DNA of 33,225 bases. Origin: Gammaproteobacteria bacterium (GTDB lineage Bacteria; Pseudomonadota; Gammaproteobacteria; Steroidobacterales; Steroidobacteraceae). Of this stretch, positions 18,121 to 26,078 are shown one piece after another. The notes beneath the pieces were generated by a model that searched no databases, was not told where the DNA came from, and was given only the letters and a program-made list of their open reading frames with translations. A program made the position numbers and the translations under genes. Numbering within the stretch: position 1 is the stretch's first letter; each line of letters opens with the position of its first letter. The stretch lies in the NCBI GenBank assembly GCA_028293745.1, contig JAQGOF010000022.1, positions 1 to 33,225 of the forward strand, read 5' to 3'.

Positions 18121-20400
18121 TTACTCCTGTCGGTCCTTAACATCCGTGGGCTCGCCGTAAATGACACCGCGGCCGTTGGTGCTTACGTACGCTCGGCCGT
18201 AGACGCGGGGATCGCCCGTGATCGCGGCACCCGTGTATGCATACTGGTGCCGATCATCATTGATACGAATCCACCGTTGCCCGGCATCATCCGAGCGGAA
18301 GATCCCGCGTATGCCGCCGATCTTCGCGCTCGTGTACAGCGCGGGATAACCGTCCTTGCGTTTTGGCATGCCGAATCCGATGGCGTTGGCTTCCTGCACG
18401 TTTGCGAGTTTTGCGAACGTCACGCCCGCATCGCGGGAACGCCACAGGCCATCGGTTCCGGCGGACAACCAGATCTCGCCTGGATGACCCGCAACAGCCT
18501 TGAACTTTGCAGCGCTGCTTGGAAGGCCCGCGGCACCGGTCGTCGTGAACGTCGCGCCTCGATCCGCGCTCACATAGAACCCACCACTAGCGTATGCATA
18601 GAACCGCCCGGGAATGACGCGGTCGGATCCGACTCGCGCGCCGGCCGGAACACCGCCGGATGCCGTCCAAGTCTGACCATTATCGATCGAGTAGCTGACG
18701 GTCGCGTTTGCCGGACTCCATACCGCGCTCGTACCGTCGGCTGACAAAGCGACGACGCCGCCGTTGCCGGCCGACGTACCGGGAGACCAGGTGGCGCCGC
18801 CATCAGCTGAGAATCCGATGTTGCTGCCGCCCGAGCCAACCCGAACGATGCGTTGTGGCGCAAGCTCCGCGAAATCCAGGCTCGCAGTCGTGCCAGTGAC
18901 AGGATTGTCATACATTTTGTTGGGTACGATCTTCAGATCGTCGTGACGGAAACCGGCGATGTCAGCCAGGGCGCTCAGCAATGGCGCGCCCTGAGGAGGG
19001 CTGATGAGATCCTGGACAGAGGTCTCTTCCAACCCTTGAGCCCGAACGGTGATCGTGATCGGAGTGCCCGCGTCCCAGTTCGTCAAATCGTCAGTCCCGT
19101 AGAGGGTCGCACCGGTGCCATACAGAAGGTGGTTGGAGTTGAACGGATCGATCTTGAGGTCGCCGATCATCCAGCCCAGCTTGGGGGTGACTTCCGGTAA
19201 GGATGGACTCGCGTTGAATGTCAGCCAGGGCGCACCGCTGATGTCCTGGGTGTAATGCAGAACGCGCGTCGGGTACTGACCCCATTCCCAGATCGGCTTC
19301 CAGGTTGCGCCTGCATCCGTGCTGCGCCAGATTTGTGCGTCAGGCCACCACTGGTTGAGCGCTGAGACCATCACGACATTGGGATTCTGGGCATCGACGG
19401 TGAGACCGCCGTATCCGAACCACCTGTTCGTGCTGCTGGTAGGGTCGGGGGAGATTTTCGTCCACACTCCGCTCGCCGTATCGTACTTCCATACGTCGCC
19501 CAATGTGCCATCGTACGGTCCAGCGTTGTTGTTGTAGGTAATATAAAGAATGCCGTTGGAAGCCAGCACGCCATGGTGCGGCATGAACGCTGGCGAAGTA
19601 GGCTGGCCCGGAAGGGCTTCCCAGCTCGCTCCGCCATCGCGACTGCGGTAAATGCTCGTACCCAGGTCGGCAACGCCGACGTAGATCGTCTGGGTAGCGT
19701 GGCCTGGCCTGCCGGTTCGCTTGTCGAAGGCGGTCCAGACGACGCCGATCGGATCGCTGGAGTACCCGCTCGAGTCGCTGGGGTCGGGAGCGTAGGATCC
19801 CACAGCGGGAAAGGTCGTGACGCGCTTCCAGCTCTGCGCGTAGTCAGTGCTCTTCCACAGGCCGTTCCCGCTGTGAGTGCCCAGGAAGAGGATCCGGTGA
19901 TCGTTGGGGTCGATGACCAGCCGCTCCCCCTGGTTGCGCCCGGGCATGTTGCCTCCCGACTTGAAGGGCAGTGGGGTGCGTTCCCAGGTGCGGCCGCGAG
20001 TTTTCGAGCGCAGAATGGCGCCGTTGTTCGGATCCCAGGAGTTGGTATACGTGCCGGCCAACACATAGACGCGGTCGGGATCGACCGGATCCGTGGCGAT
20101 ACTGTCAACGCCGGTCAGCCCCCACTCATCGGTACCCACCCAATCGAGCAGCGGTATCCAACGGTTGGAGCGGGTATCCAATCGATAGGCACCGCCGATG
20201 TCGGTTCGGGCGTAGACCAGGCCCGGTTCGGACTCATTGAAGATGACGCCCGGGACGTAGCCACCGCCGACGATTTCGACATTGCGCCAGCGATAGCCGG
20301 CATCGTTGCCCTCGTCGGCAGCAGCAACGCCAATGCCGCTCACCAGGACAACAATTAACGCGCAAGCAAGCCCAGCCGTCGCAGACAACGGATTTCGCAT
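18121..20400 (-). CDS. GH74 endo-xyloglucanase
   Basis: This 759-residue secreted enzyme should cleave the xyloglucan backbone; GH74 is almost wholly specific for this polymer, so it is the strongest evidence for the substrate of the locus. It has a signal peptide (to about AAADE, 26-30) and two beta-propeller domains built from repeats of the form SxDxGxTW (STDYAQSWK, SRDGGASWE, STDAGATWK, SADGGATWS, SADRGATFT, SRDAGVTFA). The likely catalytic aspartates are D67 in YARTDIGGAYRLD and one of D414/D418 in GWMIGDLKIDPF. GGGGAGA lies six bases before the ATG. It is first in an operon with GH12 and has a LacI-type operator 95 bases upstream. No cellulose-binding module is present. Confidence 0.92.
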   Translation of the reverse strand: MRNPLSATAGLACALIVVLVSGIGVAAADEGNDAGYRWRNVEIVGGGYVPGVIFNESEPGLVYARTDIGGAYRLDTRSNRWIPLLDWVGTDEWGLTGVDSIATDPVDPDRVYVLAGTYTNSWDPNNGAILRSKTRGRTWERTPLPFKSGGNMPGRNQGERLVIDPNDHRILFLGTHSGNGLWKSTDYAQSWKRVTTFPAVGSYAPDPSDSSGYSSDPIGVVWTAFDKRTGRPGHATQTIYVGVADLGTSIYRSRDGGASWEALPGQPTSPAFMPHHGVLASNGILYITYNNNAGPYDGTLGDVWKYDTASGVWTKISPDPTSSTNRWFGYGGLTVDAQNPNVVMVSALNQWWPDAQIWRSTDAGATWKPIWEWGQYPTRVLHYTQDISGAPWLTFNASPSLPEVTPKLGWMIGDLKIDPFNSNHLLYGTGATLYGTDDLTNWDAGTPITITVRAQGLEETSVQDLISPPQGAPLLSALADIAGFRHDDLKIVPNKMYDNPVTGTTASLDFAELAPQRIVRVGSGGSNIGFSADGGATWSPGTSAGNGGVVALSADGTSAVWSPANATVSYSIDNGQTWTASGGVPAGARVGSDRVIPGRFYAYASGGFYVSADRGATFTTTGAAGLPSSAAKFKAVAGHPGEIWLSAGTDGLWRSRDAGVTFAKLANVQEANAIGFGMPKRKDGYPALYTSAKIGGIRGIFRSDDAGQRWIRINDDRHQYAYTGAAITGDPRVYGRAYVSTNGRGVIYGEPTDVKDRQE

Positions 20401-20494
20401 GATCGTCTCCCCCTGCTGGCCGCACGCGGCCCGACGACCTCCGCTGCGAACTCGCGTCCCGCAGCCAGGTCACAACGACAATGTAGCTCCAGGA

Positions 20495-20508
20495 TGGTTG
20501 CGCTACCA
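20495..20508 (-). promoter_or_regulatory. LacI-family-type operator in the GH74-GH12 promoter
   Basis: The 14-mer TGGTTGCGCTACCA is a palindrome with a single mismatched pair and a GCGC centre; on the coding strand it reads TGGTAGCGCAACCA. It matches the three copies before the TonB receptor. On the minus strand TTGGTA and TACATT, 18 bases apart, could be the -35 and -10 elements, so a bound repressor would cover the -35. The rest of 20401-20563 shows nothing else I can support. Confidence 0.7.
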
Positions 20509-20581
20509 ATGAAAAATTCGAGCGCTCGCATGCGCTATTTCGTATAGGCCAAGGAGGAGACAGATGGCCAGCCGGCAGGTA

Positions 20582-21832
20582 TTACACTTCGGGAAGAGTT
20601 GCAGAGTTCTTGAGACTTCCGATTCGCCAACCCACCTCTTGCCTCACGAGCTCGCAACTGATGGTCCCAGAGCGCATGTTAGCCTTCGCGTTTGAGCTCC
20701 ATCGAAACAGAGCTCGCGCGGTATCGCCGTGCATGTCAGTCGAGACTTGTCCTTCGATGCAGACCTGGACATGCTGCTTCGTATCGTTCAACAGGCCTTC
20801 AATGGCCGTCCTTCCCCGATAGAGCGTTCCATCCAGCGCCACATAGACCGCTTCCTCGGTAAACAGCGCGCCAAACCCGCAGGCATCGCATCGGGCTCAA
20901 ATCCGTAGAAGGCCTTGTGTAGATTGGCTGCGAACAGCCGCAGCGCCGCGGCCCGGTCCGGGTCGGAGGCGCGCTCCGCCGCGGCAAGCGCTTGCGCGTG
21001 CAGTCGTTGAATTTTCTGCAGGATCTCCTCGGCATCCTGCGCAGTCACCTCACCGTCGTAGTCGAAGGCTATCCCGAGCTCATCCAGGCGCGAGACCGAT
21101 GCCTTCACTTTGCGCTTGAGAAGGTTGGAGACCTCCTCATTCAAAATCTCCGCGGCCGGCGGATTGCGCATGTAGTTGCTCTTTCCGTGGTTCTGGGCCG
21201 CGTCCACGTGAGCGGAACAAATCCCGGGCTGTTGAACCCACAGCCGGTATATGTAGTCTTCACAACGCAAGTGCGTCGGAAAGAACGGGGGCAATCCGAA
21301 AGTGTTGTCATATCCCGCAACGCCACAGTCCATCCGCCAGTTGTTCTTGGTCACGACCGGCCGGAAATTCTCGAGTACATAGATTGGGACGCAGCCGTCC
21401 CCGGCAGATCTCTTCGGTCTCGAGCGATTCCGGGCTATGTTCCATCAGTGCAAACGGTCGCATGTCATCGTCGGCGCTGACCATCAGGCTGCCGATGGTG
21501 TACACGAGAGTATAGTTGCGGTTGCCGCCGTAGCTGGGACGGAACAGGTTTTTGACGAGCCCCTGCAATCTCTTGTCCGGAAGGCGCTGATGCAGGTAAG
21601 CGATGAACTGCTCCTTCTCGCGCTGGCCGACATAGTAGAGGTCGTTATGTGTGGTCGTGCCTTCGAGCAGCGAGTAGTACTTTTCCTGGTTTGCGGGACT
21701 CGAGTCGTCGAACACCACCATGGGTACCGAGTGCCCGTTTCGCCAGAAATGATTGTCGTATTGCTCGACGGTTTCGCCGACTTCGCGCAGCCTGTAAGTA
21801 GGGATCACGAAGAACAGGTCTTTCTGCTGCAT
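20582..21832 (-). pseudogene. GT-A-like glycosyltransferase fused to NTF2/SnoaL-like domain, two frameshifts
   Basis: Read across three frames this is one protein of about 415 residues. It starts MQQKDLFFVIPTYR, with FDDSS at 41-45 and a DxD-type motif in SADDDMRP (119-126), both typical of metal-dependent GT-A glycosyltransferases. The first frame runs to about 21400; a second then gives VPIYVLENFRPVVTKNNW through to FYGFEPDA; a third carries FGALFTEEAVYVALDGTLYRG, an NTF2/SnoaL-like domain, to the TAA at 20582. The second break is explained by a 5-base tandem duplication (GCATC twice, 20883-20892): removing one copy restores EPDACGFGALF. The first break lies between about 21370 and 21420. 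Sugar donor and target are unknown. It follows a small ORF by five bases. Confidence 0.7.
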
Positions 21833-21837
21833 GCGGG

Positions 21838-22035
21838 TTACCGCGATCCGAGCAAGGACTGTTTGGTGATGACCATCCAGCGCGTGAGTCGCGTGAGGGG
21901 CTTGCCAGCGGTTGACCCTGTTCGGCGCATGCGCCTCCTGGACACAGGCTTGGGAAAGTTCCGCGGCTGCCTGACCGAATCGGCCAGTGACCAGGCCAAA
22001 GCGACTTGATCCACATAAATTCTGTTGATGTACAT
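21838..22035 (-). CDS. Small ORF with strong ribosome binding site, unknown
   Basis: The 65-residue frame MYINRIYVDQVALAWSLADS..QSLLGSR is not a protein I recognise. The support for translation is position: GGAGGA stands six bases before its ATG, whereas the glycosyltransferase start five bases beyond its stop has no obvious site of its own. It may therefore be a real small basic protein or a leader whose translation is coupled to the next gene. The C-terminal half is rich in Arg, Ser and Thr. The 137 bases between it and the divergent corA gene hold the promoters of both and a T9 run near 22099. Confidence 0.4.
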   Translation of the reverse strand: MYINRIYVDQVALAWSLADSVRQPRNFPKPVSRRRMRRTGSTAGKPLTRLTRWMVITKQSLLGSR

Positions 22036-22172
22036 GCACGTTCCTCCGTTGTGGAAATAATGGGCGCACGTACGGGCTCCGGGCAGACAGCGCGGTGTGA
22101 GTTTTTTTTTCGCGAATCTTCACGCCGGGTTAACAGGGCGGGAGGTACCTTGGCTACAGGGGGAACAGCGCC

Positions 22173-23141
22173 ATGCTAGTCAGTTGCGTCGTTTACCAGG
22201 ATGGGCGCAAGACCGCCGAAATCAGCACACGCGAAATTCACGAGTACGTGAGCCGCCCGAATTGCTTCGTGTGGGTAGCGTTGCATGATCCGGAGGAACG
22301 TGAGCTCGACGAGATGCAACAGGAGTTCGACTTGCACCCCCTGGCTGTGGAGGATGCCCGGGTCGGGCACCAGCGGCCAAAGATAGAGGAGTATGGCGAC
22401 TCCCTGTTCGCCGTTCTGCATGTCGTAGAACCGGCGGAAGGCGAATTCCGAGTCGGAGAGGTTGCGATATTTGCCGGTCCGAACTATGTCCTGTCCGTAC
22501 GCAGCCATGCGGAGAAAGGGTTCCAAGAGGTGCGCGCACGTTGCGAGCGGGAGCCGGAGTTGTTGCGGCAGGGTTCAGGCTATGTGCTGTACGCGCTCAT
22601 GGATGCGGTGGTCGACCGGTATTTTCCAATTCTCGATCTGCTCGAAAACGAGCTTGACAGCATCGAACAGCGCATTTTCGCGCCGCAGAGCTCGCCAGGC
22701 GCGAACATCGAGGCGCTCTACGCGCTCAAGCAGCGCCTGATGATAATGAAGCATGCCGTCGCGCCGCTGTTGGAAGGCGTTTCCAACCTGTCAGGCGCAC
22801 GTGTACCAGCGATGTGTACCGGCATCCGCGAGTACTTCCGGGACGTGTTCGATCATTTGCAGCGGCTGAATCAAACAGCCGACTCCATCCGGGACACTTT
22901 GGCGACTGCCATCTCCGTAAACCTGTCAATGATCACGTTGCAGGAGAACGAGACCATGAAGCGCCTGGCGGCCTACGCAGCGCTCGTGGCCGTGCCGACC
23001 ATGATTGCGGGTATCTACGGCATGAACTTCAAATACATGCCCGAGCTGAACTGGCACTATGGATACGGAACGACTCTGCTCGTGATGGCCGCCCTCGACG
23101 GGTACCTCTTTTATCGGCTCAGAAAGGCCAGGTGGCTATAG
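22173..23141 (+). CDS. corA: CorA-family Mg2+/Co2+ transporter
   Basis: This 322-residue inner-membrane channel protein imports Mg2+ and sometimes Co2+ or Ni2+. The N-terminal cytoplasmic domain (FVWVALHDPEERELDEMQQEFDLHPLAVEDA) is standard for the family. A long helix leads to two C-terminal membrane segments at about 265-282 and 298-316. The signature GMN is at 283-285 in the form YGMNF, followed by the short MPEL loop. Length is normal. AGGGGGA stands eight bases before the ATG. It is transcribed away from the broken glycosyltransferase and is followed after 50 bases by an HxlR regulator. Confidence 0.93.
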   Translation: MLVSCVVYQDGRKTAEISTREIHEYVSRPNCFVWVALHDPEERELDEMQQEFDLHPLAVEDARVGHQRPKIEEYGDSLFAVLHVVEPAEGEFRVGEVAIFAGPNYVLSVRSHAEKGFQEVRARCEREPELLRQGSGYVLYALMDAVVDRYFPILDLLENELDSIEQRIFAPQSSPGANIEALYALKQRLMIMKHAVAPLLEGVSNLSGARVPAMCTGIREYFRDVFDHLQRLNQTADSIRDTLATAISVNLSMITLQENETMKRLAAYAALVAVPTMIAGIYGMNFKYMPELNWHYGYGTTLLVMAALDGYLFYRLRKARWL

Positions 23142-23191
23142 TCTTGACCGGCTGCTAAAACTGCGCCTCAGAGCGCCTGGAGTGAACAACG

Positions 23192-23587
23192 GTGAAGCGA
23201 ATAGCGCGCCTGTATGGCTGTCCGGTGGAGCTGACGTTGGACCTTCTAGGCGGCAAGTGGAAGACGGTGATCCTGGCCCGCCTGAAGAACTGTCCCCTGC
23301 GGTACAGTGAGTTGCGCCGCGCGGTCCCCGGGCTCACAGACAAGATGCTGACGCAGCGCCTGCGCGATCTCGAAGGTGCAGGCTTCATCGAGCGTACCGG
23401 GCGGTCGGACGGGCAGGCGCGCTATCGCCTCACGACCCTCGGACAGTCTCTGGGTCCGGCCCTCGAAGGGTTGTATGCCTGGGGTAGTCGTGTCGCGCCA
23501 ACGATTGGAGCCCGGTTCGCGAGCCAACCCCCGTCTGGTGGGCCAACGAAATCAATCGCGGGCGGCAGGGGCCGCTCATCTCTTTGA
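23192..23587 (+). CDS. HxlR-family winged-helix transcriptional regulator
   Basis: This 131-residue regulator has the HxlR pattern: CPVELTLDLLGGKWKTVILARL near the N-terminus with the conserved Cys at residue 10, then the recognition region YSELRRAVPGLTDKMLTQRLRDLEGAGFIER, and the wing YRLTTLGQSL. Family members act as dimers, often responding to electrophiles or redox stress through that cysteine. A GTG start is used, with GGAG nine bases upstream. The last 25 residues are low complexity and overlap the end of the opposing membrane protein gene, so the C-terminus may be a recent extension. Its target is not evident; no divergent partner gene exists. Confidence 0.85.
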   Translation: MKRIARLYGCPVELTLDLLGGKWKTVILARLKNCPLRYSELRRAVPGLTDKMLTQRLRDLEGAGFIERTGRSDGQARYRLTTLGQSLGPALEGLYAWGSRVAPTIGARFASQPPSGGPTKSIAGGRGRSSL

Positions 23588-24023
23588 TGCGGGTATCGAT
23601 GTCGGCGAGCCGCTGCTGGACCGGACAACGCAGCGATAGCAGAGCCGCTACAACGGCCGCTATCGATCCATAACCATGCGAACCGGGCCCGATGACGGCG
23701 TGGAACCAGGCTCCACCAGCCAGCCCGCCCGAGAGGGCCCCAACGCATACCCGAAGCAGTATCCGGGTCCGCAGTGTTGTCATTGCGGTCAGAGCGCCGC
23801 AGTACATGGCTCCGGCTAGCAGGGCGGGTACGAGTCCGAAGACGTACCCCACGGGAACGGCAAATAAGACGAAGGCGGCTACGAAGCAGGGCACGTCAAC
23901 TGGCTCGGTTCGCCCTGCGCAGAAGGGGAAATAGTCAGTCGCCAGGAGGATGAGACTCGCCACAGGCGGGCCCACGGTTCCAATCAACAGCAGCGTTCGA
24001 GCTTGCCAGCAGCGAAGCGTCAT
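23430..24023 (-). CDS. Multi-spanning membrane protein, unknown
   Basis: This 197-residue protein is not one I recognise. It has about four hydrophobic segments: LLLIGTVGPPVASLILLA, FVAAFVLFAVPVGYVFGLVPALLAGAM, the stretch around ILLRVCVGALSGGLAGGA, and GSIAAVVAALLSL. The membrane part ends near residue 145. The rest is polar and lies opposite the HxlR coding end; 158 bases are shared by the two frames, so one of the two tails is probably not conserved. ATG 24023 is two bases after the stop of the preceding gene, which implies translational coupling. A GTG at 24062 would overlap that gene and adds nothing. Confidence 0.5.
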   Translation of the reverse strand: MTLRCWQARTLLLIGTVGPPVASLILLATDYFPFCAGRTEPVDVPCFVAAFVLFAVPVGYVFGLVPALLAGAMYCGALTAMTTLRTRILLRVCVGALSGGLAGGAWFHAVIGPGSHGYGSIAAVVAALLSLRCPVQQRLADIDTRIKEMSGPCRPRLISLAHQTGVGSRTGLQSLARHDYPRHTTLRGPDPETVRGS

Positions 24024-24025
24024 CG

Positions 24026-24463
24026 CTAACGCCAGTCGGGAAGAAGAAAGCCTGGGTACCACGCTTGCCCCGTTGTTGAACCAGGCTCCTCGACGGCCGA
24101 CGTCATCCCTGCCAGCGTTGCCGCGCTCAGAGAAAAGGCCACTTCAAATCCGTCCGGTGTCCTCATCGTGAGGATGAAATTTTTCGATTCAGCCGCCGCC
24201 TCGAGGCGCCACTCGCCGAGGGGGAACACTGCTCTCATGGAGCTGTCTGCGTGCTGTGCCTGCAATGCCCTGGAGAGCAGATGCGGCAATGTCATCACCA
24301 GTTGCTGAACGGAGGAGCTCGTCAACCTCAATGTACGCGGACATCCGAATGCGTCTTCGAAATGGAGCCGAACGTACTGTCCGTCCGGTACAACTTCGCA
24401 GGTTGTCAGCGAGGCAACGTCTATCTCATTTGGCACGTGATACCCGTCCGCAAATTCCACCAC
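24026..24463 (-). CDS. Hypothetical soluble protein
   Basis: This 145-residue acidic protein has no signal peptide and no family I recognise. It begins at GTG with MVEFADGYHVPNEIDVASL and contains alternating strands (YVRLHFEDAFGCPRTLRLT, WRLEAAAESKNFILTMRTPDGFEVAFSLSAATL) with one helix around SSVQQLVMTLPHLLSRALQA. That resembles a small sensor-like beta fold, but this is only an impression. It is coupled to the membrane protein that follows it. The 100 bases upstream show nothing I can support. Confidence 0.5.
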   Translation of the reverse strand: MVEFADGYHVPNEIDVASLTTCEVVPDGQYVRLHFEDAFGCPRTLRLTSSSVQQLVMTLPHLLSRALQAQHADSSMRAVFPLGEWRLEAAAESKNFILTMRTPDGFEVAFSLSAATLAGMTSAVEEPGSTTGQAWYPGFLLPDWR

Positions 24464-24565
24464 GTGATGATGCGTGTCGCCGTCCTTAACGTCTGTTAAG
24501 AGGCGAAAACGGCAATACGCACCGTTCCTGAACGACGGACTGGAAGCAGGTGAAAGGGCGGGGTT

Positions 24566-25306
24566 CTACGCGAGATAACCGCCGTCAATAGTCAGTGCAG
24601 CGCCCGTAATGAAACTCGACCCGGGTCCGGCCAGATAGGCAACCAGGCTGGCGATCTCAGTGTCCTTCCCTGTGCGACCGAGCGCCATCAACGGTCGCAG
24701 CATCGCGCGAGTACTCTCGTCGTCATTGATGTCTGTATCGGTTGGCCCCGGTTGAATTGCGTTGACCGTGATACCTCGCGGCCCGAGATCACGCGCGAGG
24801 CCGCGTGTCATCGAGGCAACGGCGCCCTTGGTCATTGAGTAAACCGCCGCGCCTGGAAAGCCGGAGCGATCCGCGACAACGCTACCGGTGGTGATTATTC
24901 GGCTTCCCGGACCCAAGTGCGGCAGAGCCGCCTGGATGCCGACGAATACCCCGCGAACATTGACGGCAACCATTCGGTCGAAGTCGGCGAGGTCATATTG
25001 ATCCACGCTGCCGCGAATCAGAATTCCGGCGTTGTTGACCAGAATGTCGAGGCGGCCGAACCTGCTGACGGTCTGCGCGACAGCCTTCTTTACGGCTTCC
25101 GGGTGAGCGCTGTCGGCTTCGATCGCGAAGGCTTGGGCGGCCCGCGACTCGATTCCACTCACGAGGGAGTTCGCCTTGTCGGCAGAAGTTGCGTATGTAA
25201 AGGCGACCGCCGCTCCGTCGTGGGCGAGGCGAGTCACGATTGCGGCACCGATGCCGCGCGAGCCACCAGTGACCAGGGCGACCTTGCCGGCGAGTGGTTT
25301 TGACAT
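24566..25306 (-). CDS. SDR-family oxidoreductase
   Basis: This 246-residue classical short-chain dehydrogenase has the cofactor motif TGGSRGIG at 13-20, NNAG at 91-94, the catalytic S142 and YxxxK at Y156/K160, and ends in the usual ITGAALTIDGGY. The TYATSADKA segment after the second strand favours NADPH. Substrate is not deducible; enzymes of this type next to TetR genes often reduce aldehydes, ketones or quinones. ATG 25306 has GAGG about nine bases upstream; a TTG at 25321 is less likely. The TetR gene lies just upstream on the same strand, and the 78-base gap between them contains a palindrome matching the TetR gene's own promoter. Confidence 0.87.
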   Translation of the reverse strand: MSKPLAGKVALVTGGSRGIGAAIVTRLAHDGAAVAFTYATSADKANSLVSGIESRAAQAFAIEADSAHPEAVKKAVAQTVSRFGRLDILVNNAGILIRGSVDQYDLADFDRMVAVNVRGVFVGIQAALPHLGPGSRIITTGSVVADRSGFPGAAVYSMTKGAVASMTRGLARDLGPRGITVNAIQPGPTDTDINDDESTRAMLRPLMALGRTGKDTEIASLVAYLAGPGSSFITGAALTIDGGYLA

Positions 25307-25325
25307 TTCGGGATACCTCAATAAT

Positions 25326-25345
25326 TCCGGACTAAACAGTCTATA
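25326..25345 (-). promoter_or_regulatory. Candidate TetR operator before the SDR gene
   Basis: TCCGGACTAAACAGTCTATA has the half-sites GGACT and AGTC around a 4-base centre. It aligns without gaps to the palindrome before the TetR gene (25981-26000): both share TCnGGACT, GTC and the flanking A positions. It lies 20 bases upstream of the SDR start, where a bound regulator would block transcription. Confidence 0.5.
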
Positions 25346-25384
25346 ATTACGCGCACGAAGGCGATGTCGCCATTCGGGTGCGGG

Positions 25385-25963
25385 CTATTTCAAACTACTG
25401 ATGGCCATTTGCGCGATCTCGCGCAAGCTGGCCGCGGACGCGCCGCCACGAGCCGCAATCTTGATACCGGCGAAAGTTGCCTTGATGAACTGTGCGGCTG
25501 CCCGCGGGCTCACCTCAGAGCTGATCTCGCCCGAGGCCTTTCCTTCTCTGATTCGCCGTTCGAGGGAAGACTGGAGAGTCTTGTCTGCGGTTGCAATCAG
25601 CGCTGTCACGTCTCGATCCGAGACGCCGAATTCACAAGTAGCGCCAATGCCCATGCAACCCGGTGCCTCAGGCGTACCCGACTTCGATGCGAAGGCCAGC
25701 AGCGCCGCTTCCAGGCCAGTCAGCACCGATGTTGTACTGTTCAACGCACGGACTTGCTCGGCAATACTGTTCGCGACGTATTGCTGCAGAGCTTCCAGAT
25801 AGAGCTGCCGCTTGTCACCGAAGGTGTCGTACAGACTCTGGCGGCTGATGCGCATGGCTTGCAGCAGATCGTCGGTCGAGGTGCCCTCGTAACCGTGGTT
25901 GCAGAACAGATCCACGGCCTCCTGCAAGGCGGTGTCGCGGTCAAATTCCTTTGGGCGGGCCAC
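25385..25963 (-). CDS. TetR/AcrR-family transcriptional regulator
   Basis: This 192-residue regulator starts ARPKEFDRDTALQEAVDLFCNHGYEGTSTDDLLQAMRISRQSLYDTFGDKRQLYLEAL, a textbook TetR helix-turn-helix in the first 55 residues. The ligand domain contains PGCMGIGATCEFG, common in the subfamily that controls small oxidoreductase genes. GTG 25963 is chosen because the ARPKEFD start is where relatives begin; the frame runs on to 26251 without family similarity. The ribosome binding site is weak. It precedes the SDR on the same strand and probably represses both itself and that gene through the palindromes at 25981 and 25326. Confidence 0.87.
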   Translation of the reverse strand: MARPKEFDRDTALQEAVDLFCNHGYEGTSTDDLLQAMRISRQSLYDTFGDKRQLYLEALQQYVANSIAEQVRALNSTTSVLTGLEAALLAFASKSGTPEAPGCMGIGATCEFGVSDRDVTALIATADKTLQSSLERRIREGKASGEISSEVSPRAAAQFIKATFAGIKIAARGGASAASLREIAQMAISSLK

Positions 25964-25980
25964 CAGGCAATCATAGTAAT

Positions 25981-26000
25981 TCTGGACTGATATGTCCAGA
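25981..26000 (-). promoter_or_regulatory. Candidate TetR autoregulatory operator
   Basis: TCTGGACTGATATGTCCAGA is a perfect inverted repeat with 7-base arms and a 6-base centre, 17 bases upstream of the TetR start codon. A related imperfect copy lies before the SDR gene. It also lies about 80 bases upstream of the divergent glycosyltransferase start, so it could influence that operon as well. Confidence 0.6.
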
Positions 26001-26078
26001 AAGTCGGGGTGCGCCAGTTGCTGCGACGCCTGCGTTCGAATGCGCAGCACGGGAACGCGGGGTGCTCTGCCCAAACAC

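Noticed and set aside
22099-22107. T run upstream of corA as a terminator
   Set aside because: No GC-rich stem stands directly before it on either strand.
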